This document shows, in pieces, positions 8,380 through 15,192 of a stretch of DNA of 46,876 bases. Numbering within the stretch: position 1 is the first letter of the stretch; every line of letters starts with the position of its first letter. Source of the stretch: CAXBCP01 sp038120765. GTDB taxonomy: Bacteria > Pseudomonadota > Alphaproteobacteria > MPNO01 > UBA830. A program made the position numbers and the translations under genes. The DNA is taken from NCBI GenBank assembly GCA_038120765.1, contig JAYOMI010000021.1, positions 1-46,876 on the forward strand. The letters are read 5' to 3'. Below the pieces are notes generated by a model that worked only from the letters and a program-made list of their open reading frames with translations, searched no databases and was not told where the DNA came from.

Positions 8380-9936
8380 ATGGCTAAGCTAAAAACAATA
8401 AGATTATTGGGCAGCATGATGCTGGCGGTGTTCGTTGCACTGTCCGCGACGCCGTCCTATGCGGCGGACGACAGCGGCAAGGAGTTCTGCTGGAAGGATT
8501 CGTATGGACGCGGGGTCGGCACGGTGCCGCAGAAATGCGCGTCCGGTAAGGAGCGGATCGGGCTGCTGTGCTACGACAAGTGCGGCAAGAACATGAAGCG
8601 CTTCGGCTTCGACTGTCATTCCGTGTGCCCCAAAGGCATGGCCAATCAGGGCCTGTTCTGCCGCGCGACGGAATACGGGCGCGGGCTGGGCTATCCCTGG
8701 AAGTTCGGCGATGCTCTTAACGACAACGGCATGCGAAGCCGGTGCGAGAAAGACCACGGCAAGGGTAACTGCCAGAAGCAGGGGCTCATTTTCTATCCGA
8801 AGTGCAAGTCGGGCTATACCAATATCGGCCTGATCTGCCGGCCGAAGCAGCCCGATTGCAAGGCGCTCGGCCTTGGCGGGCAGCTCGATCTGTCCTGCGC
8901 CAAGATCGTCAAGATAGGTAATCCGGTAACCGGCGTGTGCAACTCGCGTGAGCAAGAAGACGCCGGGCTTTGCTACAAGAACTGCAAACCCGGCTATGAC
9001 GGCGTTGGACCGGTCTGCTGGGCGGACAAGCCCAAGGGCTGGGTCAATTGCGGCATGGGCGCGGCGAAGGATTCCACGACATGTGCGTCCATTACCTTCG
9101 GCCAGGTTGCGGCGGTCGGCGAAATGGCGCTGTTCATCGGCTCGCTCGGAACCTCGAGCAGTGCGAAGGCGGCGACCGGCCCGGCAAAGGCGACCCGTCT
9201 TGCTAAGCTCAAGAAAGACTTCGAGGCAATGAAGAAGGCATTCGACGCGGCGAAAGACGGGCCGAAAATGAAGAAGGCTTTCCAGGCGGCCGAGGCGGCC
9301 GGCAAGGTCAAGAAGGGCTATAACGCCAGCAAGACCCTGGATGCCGCGGTGACCGAGGAGGACATGATCCGGGCAGCCGCCCAGATCGCGGCGATTGCCG
9401 ATCCGTCAGGCGTATCGTCCACCGTGGCTGCCTATACCTATCCGAAATGCTCCAAGTATTTCGGCCCGGTAAAACCCAATGCCTCAACCCCCGCCCCCAA
9501 GCCCGGAACGACCCAGACGGCGTCACTCGGTGACGTCAAATGGGCGGCGAGCACGGGACGCCTGCCGGCCAACGCCTTCATCGGCGGCAGCGAAGGCAGC
9601 CGCAAACTGGCGGTCTGCCGGGCGGCCTACAAGGGCGGTACCCATCCGGGCAAGGTCGTCGCCGGCAAGTGCAATATCGGCTGGGGCGGCAAGGAGATCG
9701 TGATCGGCAAGTTCGAGGTCATGACCGACAAGGGCGTCAAGCTCGCCTGGGTCAAGGGCCCCTCGGCCAAAGGCATGATCATCGGCGGTTCCGAAACCGG
9801 GCGCACCCTGCCTGTCTGCCGGGCTGCGTATCAGCGCGGCACGCATCCGGGCAAGGTCGTCGCCGGCAAGTGCAATATCGGCTGGGGCGGCAAGGAAATC
9901 GTCCTGTCGACGTTCGAGGTGCTGGTTCAGCGCTGA
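8380..9936 (+). CDS. Exported cysteine-rich protein with two C-terminal DM9 (DUF3421) repeats
   Basis: A 518-residue exported protein. ATG 8380 follows GGGGG; the signal peptide ends near PSYAAD (about residue 29). The N-terminal half (about 30-235) is cysteine-rich with recurring units of the type GLLCYDKC, FDCHSVCPKGMANQGLFC, CKSGYTNIGLIC and GLCYKNCKPGYDGVGPVC. A Lys/Ala-rich helical region follows (about 245-350), then a Pro/Thr linker. The C-terminus has two DM9 repeats: FIGGSEGSRKLAVCRAAY with HPGKVVAGKCNIGWGGKEI, repeated after 67 residues. DM9 proteins of insects and oysters bind carbohydrate (mannose) or act in immunity; a lectin-like role here is inference. The mature chain has 24 cysteines, an even number, fitting an oxidised exported protein. 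A strong terminator follows. Confidence 0.9.
   Translation: MAKLKTIRLLGSMMLAVFVALSATPSYAADDSGKEFCWKDSYGRGVGTVPQKCASGKERIGLLCYDKCGKNMKRFGFDCHSVCPKGMANQGLFCRATEYGRGLGYPWKFGDALNDNGMRSRCEKDHGKGNCQKQGLIFYPKCKSGYTNIGLICRPKQPDCKALGLGGQLDLSCAKIVKIGNPVTGVCNSREQEDAGLCYKNCKPGYDGVGPVCWADKPKGWVNCGMGAAKDSTTCASITFGQVAAVGEMALFIGSLGTSSSAKAATGPAKATRLAKLKKDFEAMKKAFDAAKDGPKMKKAFQAAEAAGKVKKGYNASKTLDAAVTEEDMIRAAAQIAAIADPSGVSSTVAAYTYPKCSKYFGPVKPNASTPAPKPGTTQTASLGDVKWAASTGRLPANAFIGGSEGSRKLAVCRAAYKGGTHPGKVVAGKCNIGWGGKEIVIGKFEVMTDKGVKLAWVKGPSAKGMIIGGSETGRTLPVCRAAYQRGTHPGKVVAGKCNIGWGGKEIVLSTFEVLVQR
9640..9903 (+). repeat. Direct repeat, about 60 bp, 201-bp offset (DM9 core)
   Basis: The segment from 9640 to about 9702 recurs at 9841-9903 with only a few mismatches, exactly 67 codons apart. 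It encodes the HPGKVVAGKCNIGWGGKEI core of both DM9 repeats. The near identity at DNA level suggests a recent duplication or gene conversion between the two modules. Confidence 0.85.
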
Positions 9937-9960
9937 TCCGCGCAACCACACAGACTTCCG

Positions 9961-9994
9961 AAAGGCGGCGCCCAACAAGCGCCGCCTTTTTTCA
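9961..9994 (+). terminator. Intrinsic terminator after the DM9 gene
   Basis: Perfect stem GGCGGCGC / GCGCCGCC with loop CCAACAA, followed by TTTTTT. It ends the DM9 transcript. The stop codon of the convergent DCC-family gene (9992-9994) lies inside the T-run. Confidence 0.9.
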
Positions 9995-10432
9995 TGGGCT
10001 TTTCCGGTCCCTCTGCCGCCGACGCAGCATTTTCTGCAAGACTGGGCGGACAGGCAGAAACAACCGGTAGGCCCCTTCCAGTAACAACGCAATTCCCGGC
10101 AGCCGTCCGATGCGTCCCGCCCACGAAAACGCCGGCAGCGCCGTCCACAATTCGGCGAAGGCGGCGCCGCCGGAGACGATCTTGCCGTCCGCCCGGCGCA
10201 TGTGGAAACGGCGCATCGCGTCGTTCCGCGTCAGACCGGGCGCAACCCGATCGCGCTCTCCGCCGGTGCTGTCCGCTGCCACATCCACCCAGTCGATGTC
10301 GCCGGCGCCGCGGCACTTCCGGTAGGTCGCAATTTCGGCCGCGCAGAGCGGGCAGCTTCCGTCGAAGAACACAGCGGGCCTGCCGGCGCCGGCTGTCCCG
10401 TCCGGAATGGTGTCTGAATCTGCGTTCACCAT
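9992..10432 (-). CDS. DCC-family (DUF393) putative thiol-disulfide oxidoreductase
   Basis: Member of the DCC1/DUF393 family, named for its Asp-Cys-Cys motif and predicted to have a thioredoxin-like fold with a CxxC pair. The 146-residue product shows FFDGSCPLCAAEIATYRK (about 22-39), with the family signature D-G-x-C-P-x-C, and the later segment DAMRRFHMRRADGKIVSGGAAF typical of the family. No signal peptide is seen, so it is probably cytoplasmic or membrane-associated. Its ATG overlaps the stop of the preceding SDR gene by 7 bases, so the two are translationally coupled. The natural substrate of the family is unknown. Confidence 0.9.
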   Translation of the reverse strand: MVNADSDTIPDGTAGAGRPAVFFDGSCPLCAAEIATYRKCRGAGDIDWVDVAADSTGGERDRVAPGLTRNDAMRRFHMRRADGKIVSGGAAFAELWTALPAFSWAGRIGRLPGIALLLEGAYRLFLPVRPVLQKMLRRRQRDRKSP

Positions 10433-11181
10433 GGCGGGTTCTCCCCCCGATGGTCGAGGAACGTGCCGGTATCGGCGGCGGTCAGCGAGTCGATGACGGC
10501 CAGCAGGTTCTCCGCTGCCTCATCGGGCGGGCGCACGTCCAGGCCGCGGCGCCCGAACGGCGCGGACAGCGCGCTTTCGACCGTGCCGGGATGGAGCGCG
10601 ACGCAGATGGCGGCAGGCGCGCTGCGCTTCAGTTCGATCGCCGCACAGCGCACGAACTGGTTCAGCGCCGCCTTGGAGGCGCGGTAGCCATACCAGCCGC
10701 CGAGCTCGTTATCGCCGATACTGCCGACCCGCGCCGACAGCGTCGCAAAGACCGCCTTGCCGTCGCGCGCCAGCAGCCGCAGGAAATGTTTCATCAGAAG
10801 CGCCGGCCCGATCGCGTTCACGGCAAAGGCATGGGCCAGCCGGTCGGCGCTGAGATCCCGCCAGGTTTTCTCCGGCATCGCGACGCCGTCATGCAGAAAG
10901 CCCGTCGCATCGATCACCAGCCGCAGCGGAAGACCAAGATCCGCGACCGTTGCCGCTGCTTTCCGGATGCTGTCTTCGGAGGTGAGTTCCAGCGCAGGGG
11001 TGCCGGTGCGGGACAGGCCGACAACCGCCGCAAACTGACCGCCTGCCGCCAGGCGCTGTGCAAGCGCGCTGCCGATGGCGCCCGTCGCACCGAATACGAT
11101 CGCGACGCCGCCTGTCGGAAATGACGCCCTGAGGTCCGAATGGTCTCCGCCGGTTCGCGCGGCGGGTTGGTCTCCGGTCAT
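10426..11181 (-). CDS. Short-chain dehydrogenase/reductase (C-factor/CsgA-like)
   Basis: Classical NAD(P)-dependent SDR of the CsgA/C-factor-like subgroup. The 251-residue product has a Rossmann motif in VFGATGAIGSALAQRLA (about 29-45), an N-A-x-G-P-like segment (FAVNAIGPALL), the catalytic Ser region ATLSARVGSIGDNELGGW and the intact YxxxK as YRASK. ATG 11181 is chosen because the Rossmann fold starts soon after it; upstream in-frame codons would add 40 residues overlapping the GNAT gene. It is the middle gene of a leftward operon GNAT - SDR - DCC, overlapping the DCC gene by 7 bases and starting 31 bases after the GNAT stop. Its substrate is unknown; several such SDRs accompany lipid or photolyase-type stress clusters. 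Confidence 0.9.
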   Translation of the reverse strand: MTGDQPAARTGGDHSDLRASFPTGGVAIVFGATGAIGSALAQRLAAGGQFAAVVGLSRTGTPALELTSEDSIRKAAATVADLGLPLRLVIDATGFLHDGVAMPEKTWRDLSADRLAHAFAVNAIGPALLMKHFLRLLARDGKAVFATLSARVGSIGDNELGGWYGYRASKAALNQFVRCAAIELKRSAPAAICVALHPGTVESALSAPFGRRGLDVRPPDEAAENLLAVIDSLTAADTGTFLDHRGENPPW

Positions 11182-11212
11182 GATCTGATCCTGTTTCTGC
11201 GGTGAAGCGCCG

Positions 11213-11713
11213 TCAGTCGAGCGGCGCCACGCCGCACCAGTGCGACCCGCCCAGCCAGATCCGTGCGCCATGACTGCGCATGATCTTGGCGATGGAATCA
11301 TTCCCGCCGACCCAGGTTGCTTCCATCCGGCGGATACCTGCCTTGCGTCCCCGCCGCACCGTTTCGTTTACCAGCCAGCCCGCGATGCCCCGATGACGGC
11401 AGGTGCTGTCGACCGTCACGGCCATTTCCGCGGTGCCGGTGAAGGGGCCGTCTTCCCAGCCGAGTTCGGCGACGCCGATGAGGGCGTCGTCGTGATAGAG
11501 CCCCACCGCGATCATGCGCGACCAGTCGAGCCGCGCCACATAGCGATCGATACTTTCATCCGACATGGCAGAGAAAAACCGGCTGTAGCGACCCATCTCG
11601 TCGAGCCGCATGAGGTGGTCACGCACCGCCGGCGCATCCGATGACGACAGGGTTTCAACCGTCAGCCTTTCGACCCAACCCGGCGCTATTTCGGCAACCT
11701 GTTCCAGAAGCAT
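11213..11713 (-). CDS. GNAT-family N-acetyltransferase
   Basis: Acetyl-CoA-dependent N-acetyltransferase. The 166-residue product shows the GNAT core: beta strands with IAVGLYHDDALIGVAELGWE, a V-T-V-D strand, then the acetyl-CoA loop CRHRGIAGWLVNETVRRGRK (R/Q-x-x-G-x-G/A type) and the terminal segment NDSIAKIMRSHGARI typical of motif B. ATG 11713 is chosen because AAAGGA lies 7 bases upstream; the reading frame is open for 22 more codons. The acceptor could be a small molecule or a protein. It is the first gene of the three-gene leftward operon and is divergent from the flavoprotein gene at 11970. Confidence 0.88.
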   Translation of the reverse strand: MLLEQVAEIAPGWVERLTVETLSSSDAPAVRDHLMRLDEMGRYSRFFSAMSDESIDRYVARLDWSRMIAVGLYHDDALIGVAELGWEDGPFTGTAEMAVTVDSTCRHRGIAGWLVNETVRRGRKAGIRRMEATWVGGNDSIAKIMRSHGARIWLGGSHWCGVAPLD

Positions 11714-11969
11714 GACCTGTTCCTTTCCCTGATACCGGTCCTGCCGGCGATCGTCGCGTTCAACGTTGCCCACCCTCAATACTGACTGGATGGTATGTAT
11801 TGATACGCAGGTGACCCCGTGCCGGATTTCGCGACCAAACCCTTTGCTGGTAATCCGATACCGCTTTTCAGCCGTGACCGAAGTCGGTAAAGGATAGCGG
11901 GGTACGTCTCCTGACGATTATTCCCCTCCCTGCACGCTCGAGCGACACCCAGAACAACGGACCGGATAC

Positions 11970-13286
11970 ATGAAAATCGCCGTCATCGGCAGCGGCATAT
12001 CGGGACTTTCGGCGGCATATCTGCTGTCCCAGCACCATGATGTCACGCTTTTCGAAAAGAACGATTATCTCGGCGGGCATACGCGGACCGTGATCGCCCG
12101 TCCGGCGCCGGGTGTGGAAATTCCCGTCGATACCGGCTTTATCGTCTTCAACTATCGCAATTACCCGCTTCTGGCGCAGCTTTTCGCCGAACTGGACGTG
12201 CCCGTGCACAAGTCGGACATGTCCTTCGGGCTGACGGCGGATGACGGATGGTTCGAATACGGCACGCCCAAACCGTGGAACGTGTTCGCCCAGAAGCGCA
12301 ATCTGCTGCGCCCCGCCTTCTGGCGGCTGATGAATGACGTTCTGCGATTCTTTCGTGAAGCCCCGGCCTACATGGCGGGCGGCGCGAAGCACCGGCCCGG
12401 GCTGTCTCTCGGCGAATGTCTTGACGACATGCAACTTGGCGACTGGTTCAGGCAGTATTTCATCCTGCCGATGGGCGCAGCGATCTGGAGCTGTCCGACA
12501 TCGACCATGCTTGCGTTTCCGGCAGACAGTTTCCTGCGCTTTTTCCACAATCACGGGCTGCTCTCCGTTCGCGGACAACCCCAGTGGCATACCGTCACCG
12601 GCGGGGCGCGCGAATACGTCCAACGGCTCACGACCCGTTTTACAGATACGTTCGGCGGCAAGATCGTCCGTCACGAGGTCAACCGGGTGGAGCGGGGAGA
12701 CGCGGGCGTTTTCATCACCGCCGATAACGGCGCACGGTATGCCGCCGACCACGCCGTGCTGGCCTGCCACGCCGATCAGGCGCTGGCCCTGATCGAAAAT
12801 CCGACCGATACCGAACGCGATGTGCTGTCCGCCTTCCGGTTCGAAAAAAACCGGACATACCTGCATGGCGACACCTCCTTCATGCCGAAACGCCGGGGGG
12901 CATGGTCAAGCTGGACGTATCTGCTGGAGAAGCGCGCCGCAGCGGATGCGCACGAGGCGCCCCATATCACGATGAGCTACTGGATGAACCGGCTGCAGTC
13001 GCTGGACCGGCGGTATCCGCTGATCGAAACGCTGAACCCGTCCCGCGCCCCGGACCCGGCGCTGGTCTATGACAGCTTTGACTTCGAACACCCGATCTTC
13101 GATCAGGCGGCCGTATCGGCGCAGGACCGTATCCCGGATATTCAGGGGACGCAGCGCACCTGGTACTGCGGCGCGTGGCAGCGGAACGGCTTTCATGAAG
13201 ACGGCCTGTGGAGCGCGGTGCGCGTCGCAGCGGCACTCGATGCAGAACCTGCCTGGCACGGGCTGGAGAAGATCAAAAGCCGGTAA
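11970..13286 (+). CDS. COG2907-type NAD/FAD-binding amine-oxidase-like protein
   Basis: Flavoprotein of the amine-oxidase/phytoene-desaturase fold. The 438-residue product begins with a dinucleotide motif IGSGISGLSAAYLL (about 6-19), an acidic residue ending the second strand in LFEKNDYLGGHTRTV (about 27-41), the region PVDTGFIVFNYRNYPLL, and C-terminal VYDSFDFEHPIFDQAA and TWYCGAWQRNGFHEDG motifs characteristic of COG2907. Members sit next to CFA-synthase-type methyltransferases and are thought to act on fatty-acyl chains; related flavoproteins take part in furan fatty acid formation in Rhodobacter (established for those relatives, inferred here). It is first in the operon, 174 bases before the methyltransferase gene, with no clear ribosome site before the ATG. 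Confidence 0.92.
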   Translation: MKIAVIGSGISGLSAAYLLSQHHDVTLFEKNDYLGGHTRTVIARPAPGVEIPVDTGFIVFNYRNYPLLAQLFAELDVPVHKSDMSFGLTADDGWFEYGTPKPWNVFAQKRNLLRPAFWRLMNDVLRFFREAPAYMAGGAKHRPGLSLGECLDDMQLGDWFRQYFILPMGAAIWSCPTSTMLAFPADSFLRFFHNHGLLSVRGQPQWHTVTGGAREYVQRLTTRFTDTFGGKIVRHEVNRVERGDAGVFITADNGARYAADHAVLACHADQALALIENPTDTERDVLSAFRFEKNRTYLHGDTSFMPKRRGAWSSWTYLLEKRAAADAHEAPHITMSYWMNRLQSLDRRYPLIETLNPSRAPDPALVYDSFDFEHPIFDQAAVSAQDRIPDIQGTQRTWYCGAWQRNGFHEDGLWSAVRVAAALDAEPAWHGLEKIKSR

Positions 13287-13344
13287 TCCGTTACCGCCAG
13301 CGGCGCGTTTAAGATCAGGAGAAATACGTAACAACAGGAATGCG

Positions 13345-13428
13345 ATGACGGGAAAGCGATCGACCGGAAAGCGCGCTCTTGAAAAATGTCACCAAACAGG
13401 CTTTATCCGCGATGAGATGCCTTCCTGA
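13345..13428 (+). CDS. Possible small ORF, 27 residues
   Basis: Between the flavoprotein and methyltransferase genes an ATG at 13345 has AGGA five bases upstream and opens 27 codons (MTGKRSTGKRALEKCHQTGF and seven more) to a TGA at 13426-13428. A second AGGAG at about 13318 has no start codon at a proper distance. It has no recognisable motif and could be chance. It occupies the place where many related clusters carry a DUF1365 gene, which is absent here. Confidence 0.25.
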   Translation: MTGKRSTGKRALEKCHQTGFIRDEMPS

Positions 13429-13460
13429 CGGAAGGATCGTCGCGACACGAGGCGTAAGAG

Positions 13461-14630
13461 ATGTTTCACGAGAGAATTGAAAAAAGCTTCCTGAGGGTCC
13501 TCGAAAAGACCGACACCGGGACGTTCACATACGAAAACCATCACGGTAAAATCCGGACTTTCGGGGGCCGGAATCCGGGGCCGCACGGTCATCTGAAAGT
13601 CCACTCCGCCGACGTGCTGTGGAATATGGCGATTGGCGGCGACACCGCCCTTGCCGGCGATTACCGGGTTGGAAAATGGGAAAGCGACGATATCGCCTCG
13701 CTTGTCGATTTCGCCTTCCGGAACGAAGAAGCGATGCGCCCCTTTGTGGCGGGCAATGCCGTCAAGCGGGCGCTGGTCGGTATCGGCGCGCTGCTGAAAC
13801 CCAATACCCGCCGACGCGCGCGCGCCAATGTGATGGCGCATTACGATCTGGGGAACGATTTCTACAGCCTGTGGCTGGATGAAACGATGAGCTATTCATC
13901 CGCCCTGTTCGGTGCGCCGGAAGAGCCCCTCGCCGATGCACAGCTCAGGAAATACGACCGCATCATCGACCGCCTCGGCGATGCGCCGGAAGACATTCTT
14001 GAAATCGGCTGCGGCTGGGGCGGTTTTGCTGAACGCGCGATCCATCGTGGCGATCACCGGGTCACGGGTCTGACCTTGTCCCCCGCCCAGGCTTCCTACG
14101 CCCGCGAACGCCTGGCCTCCATGTCCGGCCAGGCCGATATCCGCCTGGAGGATTATCGTGAACCCCGCGGCCGGTTCTCTTCCATCGTGTCGATCGAGAT
14201 GTTCGAAGCGGTGGGCGAGCGGTACTGGAAAACCTATTTCGAGAAACTTGCGGCCCAGCTTGCCGCGTCCGGCAGGGCCGTCATCCAGACAATCACCGTC
14301 GATAACGACTATTTCGACAGCTACCGAAAAGGGGGCGACGCGGTTCGCAGCTATATCTTTCCGGGCGGCATGTTGCCGAGCGAGAACCGTTTTGCCCAAG
14401 AGGCCGGACGCGCCGGGTTGCGGCTGACCGATACCCATCGCTTCGGTCAGGACTATGCAACGACGCTCGATCTCTGGCTTGCCCGTTTCGATGCCCGTAT
14501 CGATGAGGTCCGCGCGCTCGGTTACGACGAAAAATTCATCCGCCTTTGGCGGTTCTATCTCGCAAGCTGTGCCGGGGCATTCCGCTGCGGCCGCACGGAC
14601 GTTATGCAGGTGGAGTTACAACATGCGTAA
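13461..14630 (+). CDS. Cyclopropane-fatty-acyl-phospholipid synthase-type methyltransferase
   Basis: SAM-dependent methyltransferase of the CFA synthase family, which modifies double bonds of phospholipid acyl chains (cyclopropanation, or C-methylation in some relatives). The 389-residue product has an N-terminal lipid-binding-like region, YDLGNDFYSLWLDETMSYSSALF (about 130-152, typical family segment), the SAM motif ILEIGCGWGGFAERA (about 179-193), GLTLSPAQASYARERL, and SIEMFEAVGERYWKTYF containing the family's active-site region. IFPGGMLPS and a late GYDEKFIRLWRFYL segment complete the match. ATG 13461 follows the purine-rich GCGTAAGAG. It lies downstream of the COG2907 flavoprotein and overlaps the chalcone-isomerase-like gene by 8 bases. 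Confidence 0.95.
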   Translation: MFHERIEKSFLRVLEKTDTGTFTYENHHGKIRTFGGRNPGPHGHLKVHSADVLWNMAIGGDTALAGDYRVGKWESDDIASLVDFAFRNEEAMRPFVAGNAVKRALVGIGALLKPNTRRRARANVMAHYDLGNDFYSLWLDETMSYSSALFGAPEEPLADAQLRKYDRIIDRLGDAPEDILEIGCGWGGFAERAIHRGDHRVTGLTLSPAQASYARERLASMSGQADIRLEDYREPRGRFSSIVSIEMFEAVGERYWKTYFEKLAAQLAASGRAVIQTITVDNDYFDSYRKGGDAVRSYIFPGGMLPSENRFAQEAGRAGLRLTDTHRFGQDYATTLDLWLARFDARIDEVRALGYDEKFIRLWRFYLASCAGAFRCGRTDVMQVELQHA

Positions 14631-15192
14631 AATTATCGTCGCCGTCCTGTCCGCGGTGCTGCTGTGGCCGGTTGCGTCAACAGCCAGCCCGATTGTCGCC
14701 GGCCGGTATGTTCCCGACGCCGGTAAAGTCGGCGACGGGGTGCTGAGCTATCTGTTCTGGGATGTCTACCAGGCGACCCTGTATGCGCCGGCATCGTCCT
14801 GGCGGCCCGATGCGCCATTTGCGCTGTCCCTCCGTTATATGCGTGAGATCAAAGGGCGCGACATCGCAGACCGCACAATCGCTGAAATCCGAAACCAGGG
14901 CTTTTCCGACGAGGCGACGCTGTCGGCGTGGGCGGCGCGCCTGTCGGAGCTTTTTCCCGATGTTGCCGATGGCGACCGCCTGACGGCGGTGCGCGATTCC
15001 GACGGACGGACGCTGTTCTATCGTGACACGCAACGCATCGGCATGATCGAGGATCCTGCCTTCGCTCCCCGCTTTTTCGATATCTGGCTGGGTGAAAATT
15101 CCCCTGACCCGAAACTCCGCCGCAAGCTGCTTGGCGATGCCGAGACCGGTTTCCGATTTGAGATCGAGNNNNNNNNNNTAGGCAACCTATGA
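14623..15192 (+). CDS. Exported chalcone-isomerase-like protein, 3' end spans assembly gap
   Basis: Exported protein of the chalcone-isomerase-like fold family that often follows CFA-type methyltransferases; plant relatives bind fatty acids, but no reaction is known for this bacterial group. The product begins with a signal peptide (MRKIIVAVLSAVLL; cleavage near STASP), then ASPIVAGRYVPDAGKVGDGVLSYLFWDVYQATLYAP and FALSLRYMREIKGRDIADRTIAEI, typical of the group. The last legible codons are FRFEIE; ten N follow (15169-15178), then TAG at 15179-15181. If the gap is exactly ten bases, the frame runs to TGA 15190-15192; if it is a placeholder, the TAG may be the true stop. ATG 14623 overlaps the methyltransferase stop by 8 bases. 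Confidence 0.85.
   Translation: MRKIIVAVLSAVLLWPVASTASPIVAGRYVPDAGKVGDGVLSYLFWDVYQATLYAPASSWRPDAPFALSLRYMREIKGRDIADRTIAEIRNQGFSDEATLSAWAARLSELFPDVADGDRLTAVRDSDGRTLFYRDTQRIGMIEDPAFAPRFFDIWLGENSPDPKLRRKLLGDAETGFRFEIEXXXXGNL
15169..15178. other. Assembly gap, ten N
   Basis: Ten undetermined bases inside the end of the chalcone-isomerase-like gene. A run of exactly ten is commonly a scaffolding placeholder, so the true length is uncertain and the link between the two sides rests on the assembly. Confidence 0.98.

Noticed and set aside
13461..13480. A partial parS match at the start of the methyltransferase gene
   Set aside because: About 12 of 16 positions match, but the right half is poor and the bases are explained by the start codons of the gene.
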